DNA of 64,000 bases, from NCBI RefSeq assembly GCF_016287535.1, contig NZ_JAEFAJ010000011.1, positions 1 through 64,000 of the forward strand. The letters run 5' to 3'. The translations under genes were made by a program, and so were the position numbers. Under the pieces are notes generated by a model. It saw nothing but the letters and a program-made list of their open reading frames with translations, was not told the origin of the DNA and did not search any database. Source of the stretch: Ruminococcus sp. (GTDB taxonomy: Bacteria; Bacillota; Clostridia; Oscillospirales; Ruminococcaceae). Of this stretch, positions 24,653 through 32,185 are shown one piece after another. Numbering within the stretch: position 1 is the stretch's first letter; every line of letters begins with the position of its first letter.

Positions 24653-24706
24653 ATGAAACGCTGTTCAATGCGATGTTGCCGCTTAAAGCACATATATAAA
24701 GACTGA
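24653..24706 (+). CDS. Cys-codon-rich leader peptide upstream of cysK
   Basis: A 17-codon frame starts at ATG behind a strong TTTGGAGGTG site and reads MKRCSMRCCRLKHIYKD. Three of seventeen codons are Cys, two of them adjacent (TGT TGC). It ends 33 nt before cysK. Short Cys-rich leader frames ahead of cysteine biosynthesis genes are known to sense Cys-tRNA charging in several bacteria. I see no clear terminator or antiterminator pair after it, so the mechanism is open. Its length, ribosome binding site and position argue against chance, but it remains a prediction. Confidence 0.6.
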   Translation: MKRCSMRCCRLKHIYKD

Positions 24707-24739
24707 TGAATAAAATAATCATATAAAGGAGATATTATT

Positions 24740-25666
24740 ATGAAAATCTATAAAAAGATCACAGACCTGATCGGCGGCACTCCGCTTCTTGAACTCACAA
24801 ACACAGAAAAAATAAACGAGCTCAGTTCTACTGTACTTGCTAAGCTCGAATACTTCAACCCGGCAGGAAGCGTCAAGGACAGAGTTGCAAAAGCTATGAT
24901 AGACGACGCCGAGGCAAAGGGCATACTCAAAGAAGGCAGCGTTATCATCGAGCCTACCAGCGGTAACACCGGTATCGGTCTTGCTGCCGTAGCCGCTTCA
25001 AGAGGCTACCGCCTTATCATCACTATGCCGGAGACCATGAGCATAGAGCGCCGCAACCTCATGAAAGCTTACGGTGCAGAGCTGGTGCTCACGGACGGTT
25101 CAAAGGGCATGAAGGGCGCTATCGCCAAGGCTGAGGAGCTCGCTCAGGAAATAAAGGGCAGCTTTATCCCTTCACAGTTCACTAATCCCGCAAATCCGGC
25201 TATACACGAAAAGACAACAGGCGTTGAGATATGGGACGATACCGACGGAAAAGTCGATATCTTCGTTTCAGGCGTAGGCACAGGCGGTACTGTCAGCGGT
25301 ACAGGCGCTTACCTCAAATCAAAGAATCCAGATGTCAAGATCGTTGCTGTTGAGCCCAAAAGCTCTCCTGTGCTCTCCGAGGGCAAGGCAGGTCCCCACA
25401 AGATACAGGGTATCGGCGCAGGCTTTGTGCCGGAAACTCTCAATACAAAGATATACGACGAGGTGATCACGGTTTCAAATGAGGACGCATTTGAGACAGG
25501 CAAGGCTATCGTAAGAAATGAGGGCGTACTGGTGGGTATCTCATCGGGTGCGGCAGTATGGGCTGCTATACAGCTTGCAAAGCGTCCCGAAAACAAGGGC
25601 AAGACCATAGTTGCTCTGCTTCCCGATACAGGTGAGCGTTATCTCTCAACTCCTATGTTTGAATAA
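24740..25666 (+). CDS. cysK: Cysteine synthase (O-acetylserine sulfhydrylase)
   Basis: A fold-type II PLP enzyme of 308 residues. It makes L-cysteine from O-acetylserine and sulfide in the cytoplasm. [14 protein letters not shown] is the family start, PAGSVKDR holds the PLP lysine (Lys46), and [12 protein letters not shown] is the phosphate/substrate loop. [16 protein letters not shown] binds the PLP phosphate. AAAGGAGAT precedes the ATG. The Rrf2 regulator gene at 26022 is close by on the other strand; in Bacillus the Rrf2 protein CymR controls cysteine genes together with CysK. Confidence 0.97.
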   Translation: MKIYKKITDLIGGTPLLELTNTEKINELSSTVLAKLEYFNPAGSVKDRVAKAMIDDAEAKGILKEGSVIIEPTSGNTGIGLAAVAASRGYRLIITMPETMSIERRNLMKAYGAELVLTDGSKGMKGAIAKAEELAQEIKGSFIPSQFTNPANPAIHEKTTGVEIWDDTDGKVDIFVSGVGTGGTVSGTGAYLKSKNPDVKIVAVEPKSSPVLSEGKAGPHKIQGIGAGFVPETLNTKIYDEVITVSNEDAFETGKAIVRNEGVLVGISSGAAVWAAIQLAKRPENKGKTIVALLPDTGERYLSTPMFE

Positions 25667-25689
25667 TATCAAGAAATAATATATGCCGA

Positions 25690-25724
25690 AAGGGAGTGAT
25701 AAAAACATTATCACTCCCTTTTTT
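25690..25724. terminator. Bidirectional terminator between cysK and 25724-26017
   Basis: GGGAGTGATAA and TTATCACTCCC form a perfect 11-bp stem with a 5-nt loop, followed by six T residues on the plus strand. It serves the convergent cysK and minus-strand gene. Confidence 0.92.
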
Positions 25725-26017
25725 CATGCGTATTTAACTGTTATGCTGTCTCCCGAATTGAGTTCAAGGAGCATAGTCTCTCTGCCGCCCTCCGACGTAA
25801 GCTCCGATGAGACTATATAGCTGCCCTTGCCCCACGGCTCGTCATGTGTGATGTTAAGCTCCGAAAACGGACAGACAACAAGCTCGGCATCGCCGCCCTT
25901 TAAGTCTTTCAGCATAATAACAAGCTTTGAAGCCGTATAATCAATACTTATCAAGTCTATTTTATAGTCATGCAAGCCCGAATCGGCTATCATGCCCTTT
26001 GTGACCGCATCTGCCAT
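25724..26017 (-). CDS. Hypothetical beta-rich protein
   Basis: This 97-residue protein has alternating strands (YKIDLISIDYTASKLVIMLK, DAELVVCPFSELNIT, SYIVSSELTSEG, TMLLELNSGDSITVKYA) and no signal or membrane segment. The pattern resembles a small C2-like or PH-like barrel but I cannot name it. It starts 4 bp after the stop of the Rrf2 gene without a strong ribosome binding site, so translation is probably coupled. An alternative start at the ninth codon (ATG after AAAGGGC) is possible. Confidence 0.55.
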   Translation of the reverse strand: MADAVTKGMIADSGLHDYKIDLISIDYTASKLVIMLKDLKGGDAELVVCPFSELNITHDEPWGKGSYIVSSELTSEGGRETMLLELNSGDSITVKYA

Positions 26018-26021
26018 GGCT

Positions 26022-26456
26022 TTATATGCAGTAATCGCCTGAAATGCTTACGCCGCGGTCGATTATATCCCTGAGTGTCACGCTGTCAAGATATTCGTTC
26101 ACTGCCTTGTACAGCCCTTCCCATACGTACAGGGTCGCGCACTCGCTCACTCTCGGACATTCATTCGGTTCAAATTCAAGGCAGGCTACAGGTGCGAGAC
26201 TTCCCTCTGTAGCTCTGAGGATATCGCCGACAGTCACTTCTTCCGCTTTGCCTGCCAGCATATATCCGCCCTTGTTTCCTCGGTTGGTCCTGAGGAGACC
26301 CGTCTTGTTGAGCAGCGGAACTATCTGTTCAAGGTACTTCTTGGATATTCCCTGTCTGTCAGCTATATCTTTAAGGGAAACATAACCCTCTTCACAGTGC
26401 AGAGCAAGGTCATAAAGCATTCTCAGTGCATATCTTCCTTTGGTAGATATCTTCAT
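26022..26456 (-). CDS. Rrf2-family transcriptional regulator (IscR/CymR type)
   Basis: The 144-residue protein has the Rrf2 winged helix: MKISTKGRYALRMLYDLALH, LKDIADRQGISKKYLEQIVP, LLRTNRGNKGGYMLA. Three cysteines at 92, 100 and 106 match the triad that binds a 2Fe-2S cluster in IscR-like proteins; B. subtilis CymR lacks this triad. It could therefore sense Fe-S or redox status. Its place beside cysK points to sulfur or Fe-S control. A CATAG-N5-CTATG palindrome in its own promoter suggests autoregulation. Confidence 0.92.
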   Translation of the reverse strand: MKISTKGRYALRMLYDLALHCEEGYVSLKDIADRQGISKKYLEQIVPLLNKTGLLRTNRGNKGGYMLAGKAEEVTVGDILRATEGSLAPVACLEFEPNECPRVSECATLYVWEGLYKAVNEYLDSVTLRDIIDRGVSISGDYCI

Positions 26457-26492
26457 AAAGTGTTACACGTCCTTTCCGGGAATCTGTATTCT

Positions 26493-26521
26493 ATTATACC
26501 ATAGGTTTACTATGTTTTCAA
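26493..26521 (-). promoter_or_regulatory. Rrf2 gene promoter with palindromic operator
   Basis: On the minus strand TTGAAA and TATAAT are 17 bp apart. A perfect CATAG-N5-CTATG palindrome (26500-26514) fills the spacer between them, where a bound Rrf2 dimer would block RNA polymerase. The operator role is inferred from position. Confidence 0.7.
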
Positions 26522-26567
26522 GTAGGCATTCAAATTTTTTCGGTTTTCAGCAATAAATAATCATCAC

Positions 26568-26597
26568 TTGACATTCAATGCACAGTTGTGATATACT
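26568..26597 (+). promoter_or_regulatory. Promoter for the lipoprotein at 26659
   Basis: TTGACA and TATACT are 18 bp apart, about 60 nt before the ATG at 26659. The promoter diverges from that of the Rrf2 gene. Confidence 0.75.
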
Positions 26598-26658
26598 ATA
26601 TGTGCCAAAAATAAATATATACCGTTATACGGTCCATGATACAACGGAGGAGAAAACA

Positions 26659-27270
26659 ATGAAAATAAAAAAAGCTGCCGCGCTCATTCTTGCAGCCTTC
26701 ATCACAGCTGCTGTTTCAGCAGGATGTATGGATAACAGCAAAAACAATACAACAGATTCTTTAGAGGATATCATACCCACAAAAAACACAACTCCGGTTG
26801 ACCCCATCGGTTCACATGAGATAAAGGGCGTCATCGGAAGCGAGATAACAGAGAATGATACATCCTTCACTCTTAAATCCGTAATAGTTCCCGATTCTGA
26901 TGACAGCGAAAAATTCGTTTACTTTGATATCGACCTCAGGAACAATACTGATACCGCTTATACTCTCAGTACACTCAACAACTTCTATATACAGCTTGCA
27001 GACGGCACCGACGTATATTCTGACGTGCGCAGCCAGCTCTACGCAGGAGAGATCTTCAAAAAGGACAAATACTTCCTCGATCCCTTCGATATCCCGTCAA
27101 ACGGTCAGTTCAGCGGTATCGTGGGCGGATTCGTTCTCCGGAAGGACGTGAACGATTTCACCGTCTGCTTCTTCCCGACAGGAAGCAACCCCAACGACAA
27201 GGGCACGGTCATCAAGTTTGCCGTGACGGCTGAAAATATCAGCGCTCCCGATCCGTCGGTAATCAAATAA
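26659..27270 (+). CDS. Lipoprotein with DUF4352-like Ig domain
   Basis: From the ATG behind GGAGGAG the protein has 203 residues. It has a lipobox (VSAGC) near residue 22, an Asn/Thr/Asp-rich linker, and a beta-sandwich from about 55 to 195: GSEITENDTSFTLKSVIVPD, FVYFDIDLRNNTDTAYTLST, FYIQLADG and GIVGGFVLRKDVNDFTVCF. This layout is typical of DUF4352-type extracytoplasmic proteins. The role is unknown; it may bind a ligand or assist surface proteins. It is monocistronic with its own promoter and terminator. Confidence 0.75.
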   Translation: MKIKKAAALILAAFITAAVSAGCMDNSKNNTTDSLEDIIPTKNTTPVDPIGSHEIKGVIGSEITENDTSFTLKSVIVPDSDDSEKFVYFDIDLRNNTDTAYTLSTLNNFYIQLADGTDVYSDVRSQLYAGEIFKKDKYFLDPFDIPSNGQFSGIVGGFVLRKDVNDFTVCFFPTGSNPNDKGTVIKFAVTAENISAPDPSVIK

Positions 27271-27277
27271 GCATCAA

Positions 27278-27306
27278 GAAAGCCCGCTTGCGCGGGCTTT
27301 CTTTTT
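27278..27306. terminator. Bidirectional terminator
   Basis: AAAGCCCGC and GCGGGCTTT pair across a 4-nt loop, with a T run on the plus strand and a shorter one on the minus strand. It serves the lipoprotein at 26659 and probably the convergent cohesin-dockerin gene. Confidence 0.88.
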
Positions 27307-27334
27307 ATCTGTCTATGGCTTGTCACAGAAGAAA

Positions 27335-28252
27335 TCATAATACAGCGAACTCATCAAAGCTGAGTTCTCCTCCTGCTGACACATATGCATAGTACGCAAG
27401 AACTATAGAAGCGTCCACTGCGTCTATCATGCCGTCCTTATTAACGTCGCAGGTATACATTTCCTCTTCCGTCGGTTCATAGCCGACAGTTGAGATCTTT
27501 GCATAATTCGCCATCATATATGAAGCGTCTACCGCGTCTATGATCCCGTCACCTGTAGGATCTCCGTTCTTCAGGTTTATTTCAGGCTCAGGAACAGTTG
27601 TAGGCTCTTCAGCGGTTATTTTTATATAACCCTGCTCGATTCCGCGGGTAAATACCCATGCGTCCATGAGTCTGCCCTGCTTGTCCTGCGAAAGATTCGT
27701 GAACATATCGCTGGAATTCTTGGCCTTCTGATAGTATATCTCTATGGGATATACATCGCCTTCCTTTACATCTTCAGGCAGGCATACATTGAATATCCAC
27801 ATGACGCCGTCCTTGCCCTTGTTTGAAGAAGCGCCTGTCATTACGAACACGCCGTGGGGCACGTCGTTCTCATCTATCCAGTCGGCTGAATTCTCTATCA
27901 TGCCTATCCTTGACAGCGCAGGACCGCTCTCGGCATAATCGCCGTCGTCGTCCAGTATTATCAGTCTGTCATCAAACTTGACGTGTATACCCGTGGAAGA
28001 ATACTTACCCTCTGCACCGTTAACTGTCATTTCTATCTTCTGTTCGGGCTCTTCCTTCGCCTTGTTCAGCGGGAGCTCTATCTGACTCAATGACAGTGTA
28101 GGTCTGATCTTTGAATTATCCGGATCAATTCCTTCATCAAACTGGTACGGATCTCCGGCTGCAGGTCCTGCATACACCCTTGACACTGAGGGCGCAAGTA
28201 TCAGTGATAATGCCGCTGCGGCTGCTATAACTCTTATTATTGTTCCTTTCAT
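27335..28252 (-). CDS. Secreted cohesin-dockerin adaptor with ScaE-like cohesin
   Basis: The 305-residue protein has a signal peptide (1-28), one cohesin (about 33-213) and a dockerin (about 227-294). The cohesin matches the ScaE cohesin of this same window along its length: RPTLSLSQ with KPTVSLSQ, AEGKYSSTGIHV with AEGKYAPTGFHV, KDGVMWIF with RDGVLWEF, and DAWVFTRGIEQGYI with QAWVFTNGIEQGYI. The dockerin loops GDPTGDGIIDAVDASYMM and CDVNKDGMIDAVDASIVL resemble those of the SGNH esterase. Unlike ScaE it has no sorting signal, so it is free unless docked. It could attach X-dockerin proteins (ScaB, CttA) to an enzyme-type cohesin. GGGGAGG precedes the ATG. Confidence 0.92.
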   Translation of the reverse strand: MKGTIIRVIAAAAALSLILAPSVSRVYAGPAAGDPYQFDEGIDPDNSKIRPTLSLSQIELPLNKAKEEPEQKIEMTVNGAEGKYSSTGIHVKFDDRLIILDDDGDYAESGPALSRIGMIENSADWIDENDVPHGVFVMTGASSNKGKDGVMWIFNVCLPEDVKEGDVYPIEIYYQKAKNSSDMFTNLSQDKQGRLMDAWVFTRGIEQGYIKITAEEPTTVPEPEINLKNGDPTGDGIIDAVDASYMMANYAKISTVGYEPTEEEMYTCDVNKDGMIDAVDASIVLAYYAYVSAGGELSFDEFAVL

Positions 28253-28429
28253 TTTACTAACCTCCCCTGTCCCCTTAACAGGTTCTTTTCATATTATTAT
28301 TGTAGCACTTTTCACACATTTTTGCAATATACTCACTGTATTTTCAGAGATTATAACAATCAGCATACAGTTTTTTGACGCTTTTAAACATAAAAAAGCA
28401 TATATTACAGCTACGTCAACAAAATTCCA

Positions 28430-30079
28430 CTAACCGCGTCCGGAACAGCTTTCCGGAAGCACGGAAAGCACTCTCAGAAGCACTATATACACGGTCCCGC
28501 CGACAGCCGCAGACGCTCCTATAACCGCAAATACGGGTGCTCCAAAGCGTTCAGCCGCACAGGCCGCAAGGTATGCCGAACCGCCGCACATAGCTCCCGA
28601 ATACATCACTCTTCCGAAGGGTGAAAACCTCAGCCTTACTCCCGAAGCCCTGATATATGTCCACAGCGAAGCTGCAAGAATGAGCACATAGCATACAGAA
28701 GTGGAGAGCGCCGCTCCGTCAACGCCCATAAAGGGTATGAAAAGAAGATTGCAGATAAGCTTCACCGCAGTCCCGGCAAGCATTATTTTCAGCGGCGCAG
28801 CAGGCTTCCCCACTGCCTGAAGCATACTGAAAAGCGGATAGGACACGCACAGACATACCATACCTGCCATGAGATACCTGAGGGGAGACGTACACAGTGC
28901 GGCTTCGTCAGACTGGCGTGGATAGAGAAAAGCCAGTATCTGAGGCGCAAGCACGAATATCCCTGCCGCAGCGGGAACAGATATGACCGAAGAAGTCAGA
29001 AGCGCCTGCATTGTGCCTTGCTCAAGAGCTCCTTTGTCACCGCTGCCGCGGGCGGAGGCTATGCAGGTAAGAGCTCCCTTGCCGAGCATATTCGTCACCG
29101 ACGGCACAAGACTGAATACAGTAAGCGCTATGCCCGCAAACGAACCGTATATAAACTGCGGCAGCTCTCCTTCGGATATTCCTGTCGGAGCTGCCGCAGG
29201 GCTGCCGAAACGGGATATGCACCATATCACAGTCCACATATCAACAAGAGCTGTGAGATTGGTCACAAGTGCGCTTACTCCGATGGGAAGAGCCGTCGAG
29301 AAAAGCTCACCTGCGATAGCTTTTCTGCTCATGGTAAAGGTCTCGCCGCCCTGCGGAGCATGAATAAAAAGCCGCATCACAGCAAAAAAAAGCACCGCTC
29401 CTGCCGTGGAAAGCGTGACGCCGAGTATTCCTGCCGCCGCGGCTGCCCCGCGTATATCCGTGACTCCCGGAAAAAAACTCATTACCATGACCGGATGTGC
29501 GGTAACGTAGCTGCACAGGAACAGTCCCGCAGCCGCCTTTACAACGCTCTCCGCCGCCTGTGACAGAGCAGTGGGGTACATATTGCTCATGCCCTCATAG
29601 TAGCCGCGCTCCACCGCGGTTATACATCCGAAAAATACAGCCGGAGCTATCATGGCTACCGCCGCCGACGCCTCAGTGCTGCCGGTAAAATAAAGACTGA
29701 ACGGCTTGGCAAGAAGAAGTATCAGCAGGCTCCCTGCGAGTCCTGCAGCCGAAAAGATCATAAGAGCTTCACGGCGTACCTTACGGGCGTTGGCGTACAT
29801 ACCGAGGGCTGTGCTCTGAGCCGTCATACGCGCCACTGCTGAACTCAGTCCGGTAACGGTCAGAGCATACACCGGCATGAACAGACTGTACGCGCAGCTG
29901 AAATAGCTCATTCCTATACCGCCAAGTATATTGGTGAGCGGTATCCTGAACACCGCACCGAGTATTTTCGCTGCCGCTGCCGATATCATCAGTATTATCG
30001 AGCCCTTGATGAAATTCTGCTTTTTCAGTCCGAAACGCCTCCCTTTTGACTTTTTGCATACCAAAAATCCCTTTTTCAC
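28430..30079 (-). CDS. SpoVB/YabM-like polysaccharide flippase (MVF/MATE fold)
   Basis: The protein has up to 549 residues with about 14 membrane helices. The N-terminus FIKGSIILMISAAAAKILGA and FRIPLTNILGGIGMSYFSCA is typical of SpoVB and related lipid-linked oligosaccharide flippases, as is MFFAC-like patterning through SVTNMLGKG and LYPRQSDEAALCTSPLRYLM. It probably moves peptidoglycan or polysaccharide precursors. The start is unclear: the GTG at 30079 has no ribosome binding site, whereas GGGAGG lies well placed before a CTG at 30028. In Bacillus yabM sits with mazG (yabN) and rqcP (yabO), which here are 3.3 kb away. Confidence 0.88.
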   Translation of the reverse strand: MKKGFLVCKKSKGRRFGLKKQNFIKGSIILMISAAAAKILGAVFRIPLTNILGGIGMSYFSCAYSLFMPVYALTVTGLSSAVARMTAQSTALGMYANARKVRREALMIFSAAGLAGSLLILLLAKPFSLYFTGSTEASAAVAMIAPAVFFGCITAVERGYYEGMSNMYPTALSQAAESVVKAAAGLFLCSYVTAHPVMVMSFFPGVTDIRGAAAAAGILGVTLSTAGAVLFFAVMRLFIHAPQGGETFTMSRKAIAGELFSTALPIGVSALVTNLTALVDMWTVIWCISRFGSPAAAPTGISEGELPQFIYGSFAGIALTVFSLVPSVTNMLGKGALTCIASARGSGDKGALEQGTMQALLTSSVISVPAAAGIFVLAPQILAFLYPRQSDEAALCTSPLRYLMAGMVCLCVSYPLFSMLQAVGKPAAPLKIMLAGTAVKLICNLLFIPFMGVDGAALSTSVCYVLILAASLWTYIRASGVRLRFSPFGRVMYSGAMCGGSAYLAACAAERFGAPVFAVIGASAAVGGTVYIVLLRVLSVLPESCSGRG

Positions 30080-30090
30080 AAAAATATATG

Positions 30091-30119
30091 TTGCAGAATT
30101 CTGAATTATGTGATATAAT
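30091..30119 (+). promoter_or_regulatory. Promoter for the aminotransferase gene
   Basis: TTGCAG and a perfect TATAAT are 17 bp apart, giving a leader of about 90 nt. No structured element is evident in the leader. Confidence 0.75.
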
Positions 30120-30216
30120 ATAAAATGGACTGATTTTATATACTGTATCGTTCCACATACAATGATAACTATTTCAACTATATATCATTCAGAAATATGA
30201 AAGGCTGGTTTTTATC

Positions 30217-31410
30217 ATGGAATATAAATTCTCAGACAAGGTAAGCAAGCTTCAGGCTTCAGCCATCAGAGAAATACTGAAATTCACGTCAGATCCGGAA
30301 GTAATATCCTTCGCGGCAGGAAATCCTGCTCCAGAGGCTTTCCCCAAGGAGCGCATCGCTGAGATCTCCGCAGAGCTTCTCAGAGACGACCCTATACTCG
30401 CTCTCCAGTACAGCGTGACCGAGGGCTATACTCCTCTCCGTGACCTTCTCAAGAGCTGGATGACCGAAAAAGGCTGCTTCCATAAGGAATTCGACGATCT
30501 CATCATAACATCGGGCGGTCAGCAGGCTAACGAGCTTGCCTGCAAGGTGCTCCTCAACGAAGGCGACACTCTGCTCGTTGAGTCTCCGAGCTTCATCGGC
30601 TCCCTCAACGCTTTCCGCTCATATAACGTCCACCTCAAAGGCATTGAGATGGAGGACGACGGCATCGATCTCGGAAAGCTGGAAAACGCTCTCAAAACAG
30701 AGAAGAACGTCAAGCTCCTCTACGTTATACCCAACTTCCAGAATCCTACTGGCAAAACCATGTCACTTGCAAAGAGAAAGGCTGTATACGACCTTGCCTG
30801 CAAGTACGACTTCATCATACTTGAGGACGACCCCTACGGCGAGCTCCGCTTCGCAGGCGAGAATGTTCCATGCATAAAGAGCTTCGACACCGAGGGTAGA
30901 GTAATATACTCCAGCACATTCTCAAAGATCATATCCTCAGGCTTCAGAACAGGCTACTGCTCCGCTCCGGCACCGGTAATACAGAAAATGGTAGTCTGCA
31001 AGCAGGTCGCTGACGTACACTCGAATATGTGGGCTCAGGTAGTATCCTACAGGTTCATGTCCACAGTTGACAGAGAAGCTCATTTCAAAAAGCTCCGCGC
31101 TATCTACAAGGAAAAGTGCGACCTCATGTGCGGCTACATAGACAATGAGTTCTCAAAGAAGATAAACTATATCAAGCCTCAGGGCGGTCTCTTCGTATGG
31201 TGCGACCTCCCGGAGAACTGCGATATGAACGAATTCTGCAAAAAGGCTGTTCAGGAATACAAGATAGCAGTCGTTCCCGGAAATTCGTTCAGCATAGAGC
31301 AGGACGAGGTAAGCCACTCGTTCAGACTCAATTATTCCACACCTACAAACGAGCAGATAAAGAAGGGCATGGAAATACTCGCCCGGATGACAAAGGAAAT
31401 GCTCGATTGA
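30217..31410 (+). CDS. PLP-dependent aminotransferase (class I/II, 2-aminoadipate type)
   Basis: The 397-residue protein is a fold-type I aminotransferase of the LysN/MocR-AAT group. VISFAAGNPAPEAFP opens the domain, SGGQQANELACKVL is the PLP-phosphate loop, and IPNFQNPTGKTMSL and LEDDPYGELRF bind PLP. YSSTFSKIISSGFRTGY holds the Schiff-base lysine (about Lys237), and RLNYSTP the substrate-binding arginine. It transfers amino groups between 2-oxo acids; aromatic, branched or aminoadipate substrates are all possible. It could aminate aryl-pyruvates made by IorAB, but nothing in the sequence proves that. Confidence 0.92.
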   Translation: MEYKFSDKVSKLQASAIREILKFTSDPEVISFAAGNPAPEAFPKERIAEISAELLRDDPILALQYSVTEGYTPLRDLLKSWMTEKGCFHKEFDDLIITSGGQQANELACKVLLNEGDTLLVESPSFIGSLNAFRSYNVHLKGIEMEDDGIDLGKLENALKTEKNVKLLYVIPNFQNPTGKTMSLAKRKAVYDLACKYDFIILEDDPYGELRFAGENVPCIKSFDTEGRVIYSSTFSKIISSGFRTGYCSAPAPVIQKMVVCKQVADVHSNMWAQVVSYRFMSTVDREAHFKKLRAIYKEKCDLMCGYIDNEFSKKINYIKPQGGLFVWCDLPENCDMNEFCKKAVQEYKIAVVPGNSFSIEQDEVSHSFRLNYSTPTNEQIKKGMEILARMTKEMLD

Positions 31411-31531
31411 AAAAAAAGAAATGGGTAAATAACTTTTTGGGTGGTCGGAGACTGCCGGGCGTTTGCGTAATTGTCCGGAACCACAAATACAAATCCTGTC
31501 AGGGCCGCCATTCATGGCGCTTGTCTTGATC

Positions 31532-31559
31532 TTGACCGAATTTGGATTTGTGGTATAAT
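31532..31559 (+). promoter_or_regulatory. Promoter for 31643-trpS
   Basis: TTGACC and TATAAT are 16 bp apart. GGATTTGTGG inside it mirrors CCACAAATACAAATCC at about 31482-31497, a possible operator or chance. Confidence 0.65.
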
Positions 31560-31642
31560 AAGCAATTGCGAACGCCGTATACACAGTAAACCGCCAAAAT
31601 ATTTATATACCCCAAGAAATTACACTGAAAGGATAATCCACT

Positions 31643-32173
31643 ATGCCAAACAGAATGACAGACAGATATAATGTCACACAGAAATATCTCATGACAAGAG
31701 GTCAGGCGATAAATTTCCCTGCCGAGTATTTCAATGATATCATCAAGCTGAAGAGGGACGATGTTTTCGGAGTCGTTATCGATATCCCCATGTCCTCAGA
31801 GGTGCTTACCACTATGGTATGTTTCATCAACGGAGCCGCTAATATCTACTTCAACAACGGCGGCGAGTACACCGGAGCTTCACAGAGATACAGAAATCTC
31901 GTTCAGGCTGCTCACGCCCTCGTTGCAAACGCAGGTCAGCTCATGCCAAAGGCTGAAAAGACAAAGGCTTACGACCTTCCCAAAGGCAAGACAAACAATA
32001 TATTCCTCCTCACAAAAGGCGGAGTATACAAGACTCAGATAGCTGAAGGCCTTATCCCCGAAGAGGAGAAGGAGCTTCGCTCATTCTACGTTCTCTATCA
32101 GCGCGTTCTCAATGAGATCAGAAACTGTCAGCTCAAGGACGACGCTCTCAGAAGAGAAGAAGCAAATCAGTAA
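31643..32173 (+). CDS. Conserved hypothetical protein upstream of trpS
   Basis: The 176-residue protein has no signal or membrane segment. Recognisable blocks are AINFPAEYFNDIIKLKRDDV, VIDIPMSSEVLTTMVCFING, YRNLVQAAHALVAN and GKTNNIFLLTKGGVYKTQIA. The pattern suggests a compact alpha/beta protein. It lies 12 bp upstream of trpS and is probably co-transcribed. I do not recognise a named family. Confidence 0.65.
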   Translation: MPNRMTDRYNVTQKYLMTRGQAINFPAEYFNDIIKLKRDDVFGVVIDIPMSSEVLTTMVCFINGAANIYFNNGGEYTGASQRYRNLVQAAHALVANAGQLMPKAEKTKAYDLPKGKTNNIFLLTKGGVYKTQIAEGLIPEEEKELRSFYVLYQRVLNEIRNCQLKDDALRREEANQ

Positions 32174-32185
32174 GGAGAACCTCTA

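Noticed and set aside
25309-25608. Minus-strand open frame opposite cysK
   Set aside because: It is a shadow of a well-conserved gene, without a ribosome binding site.
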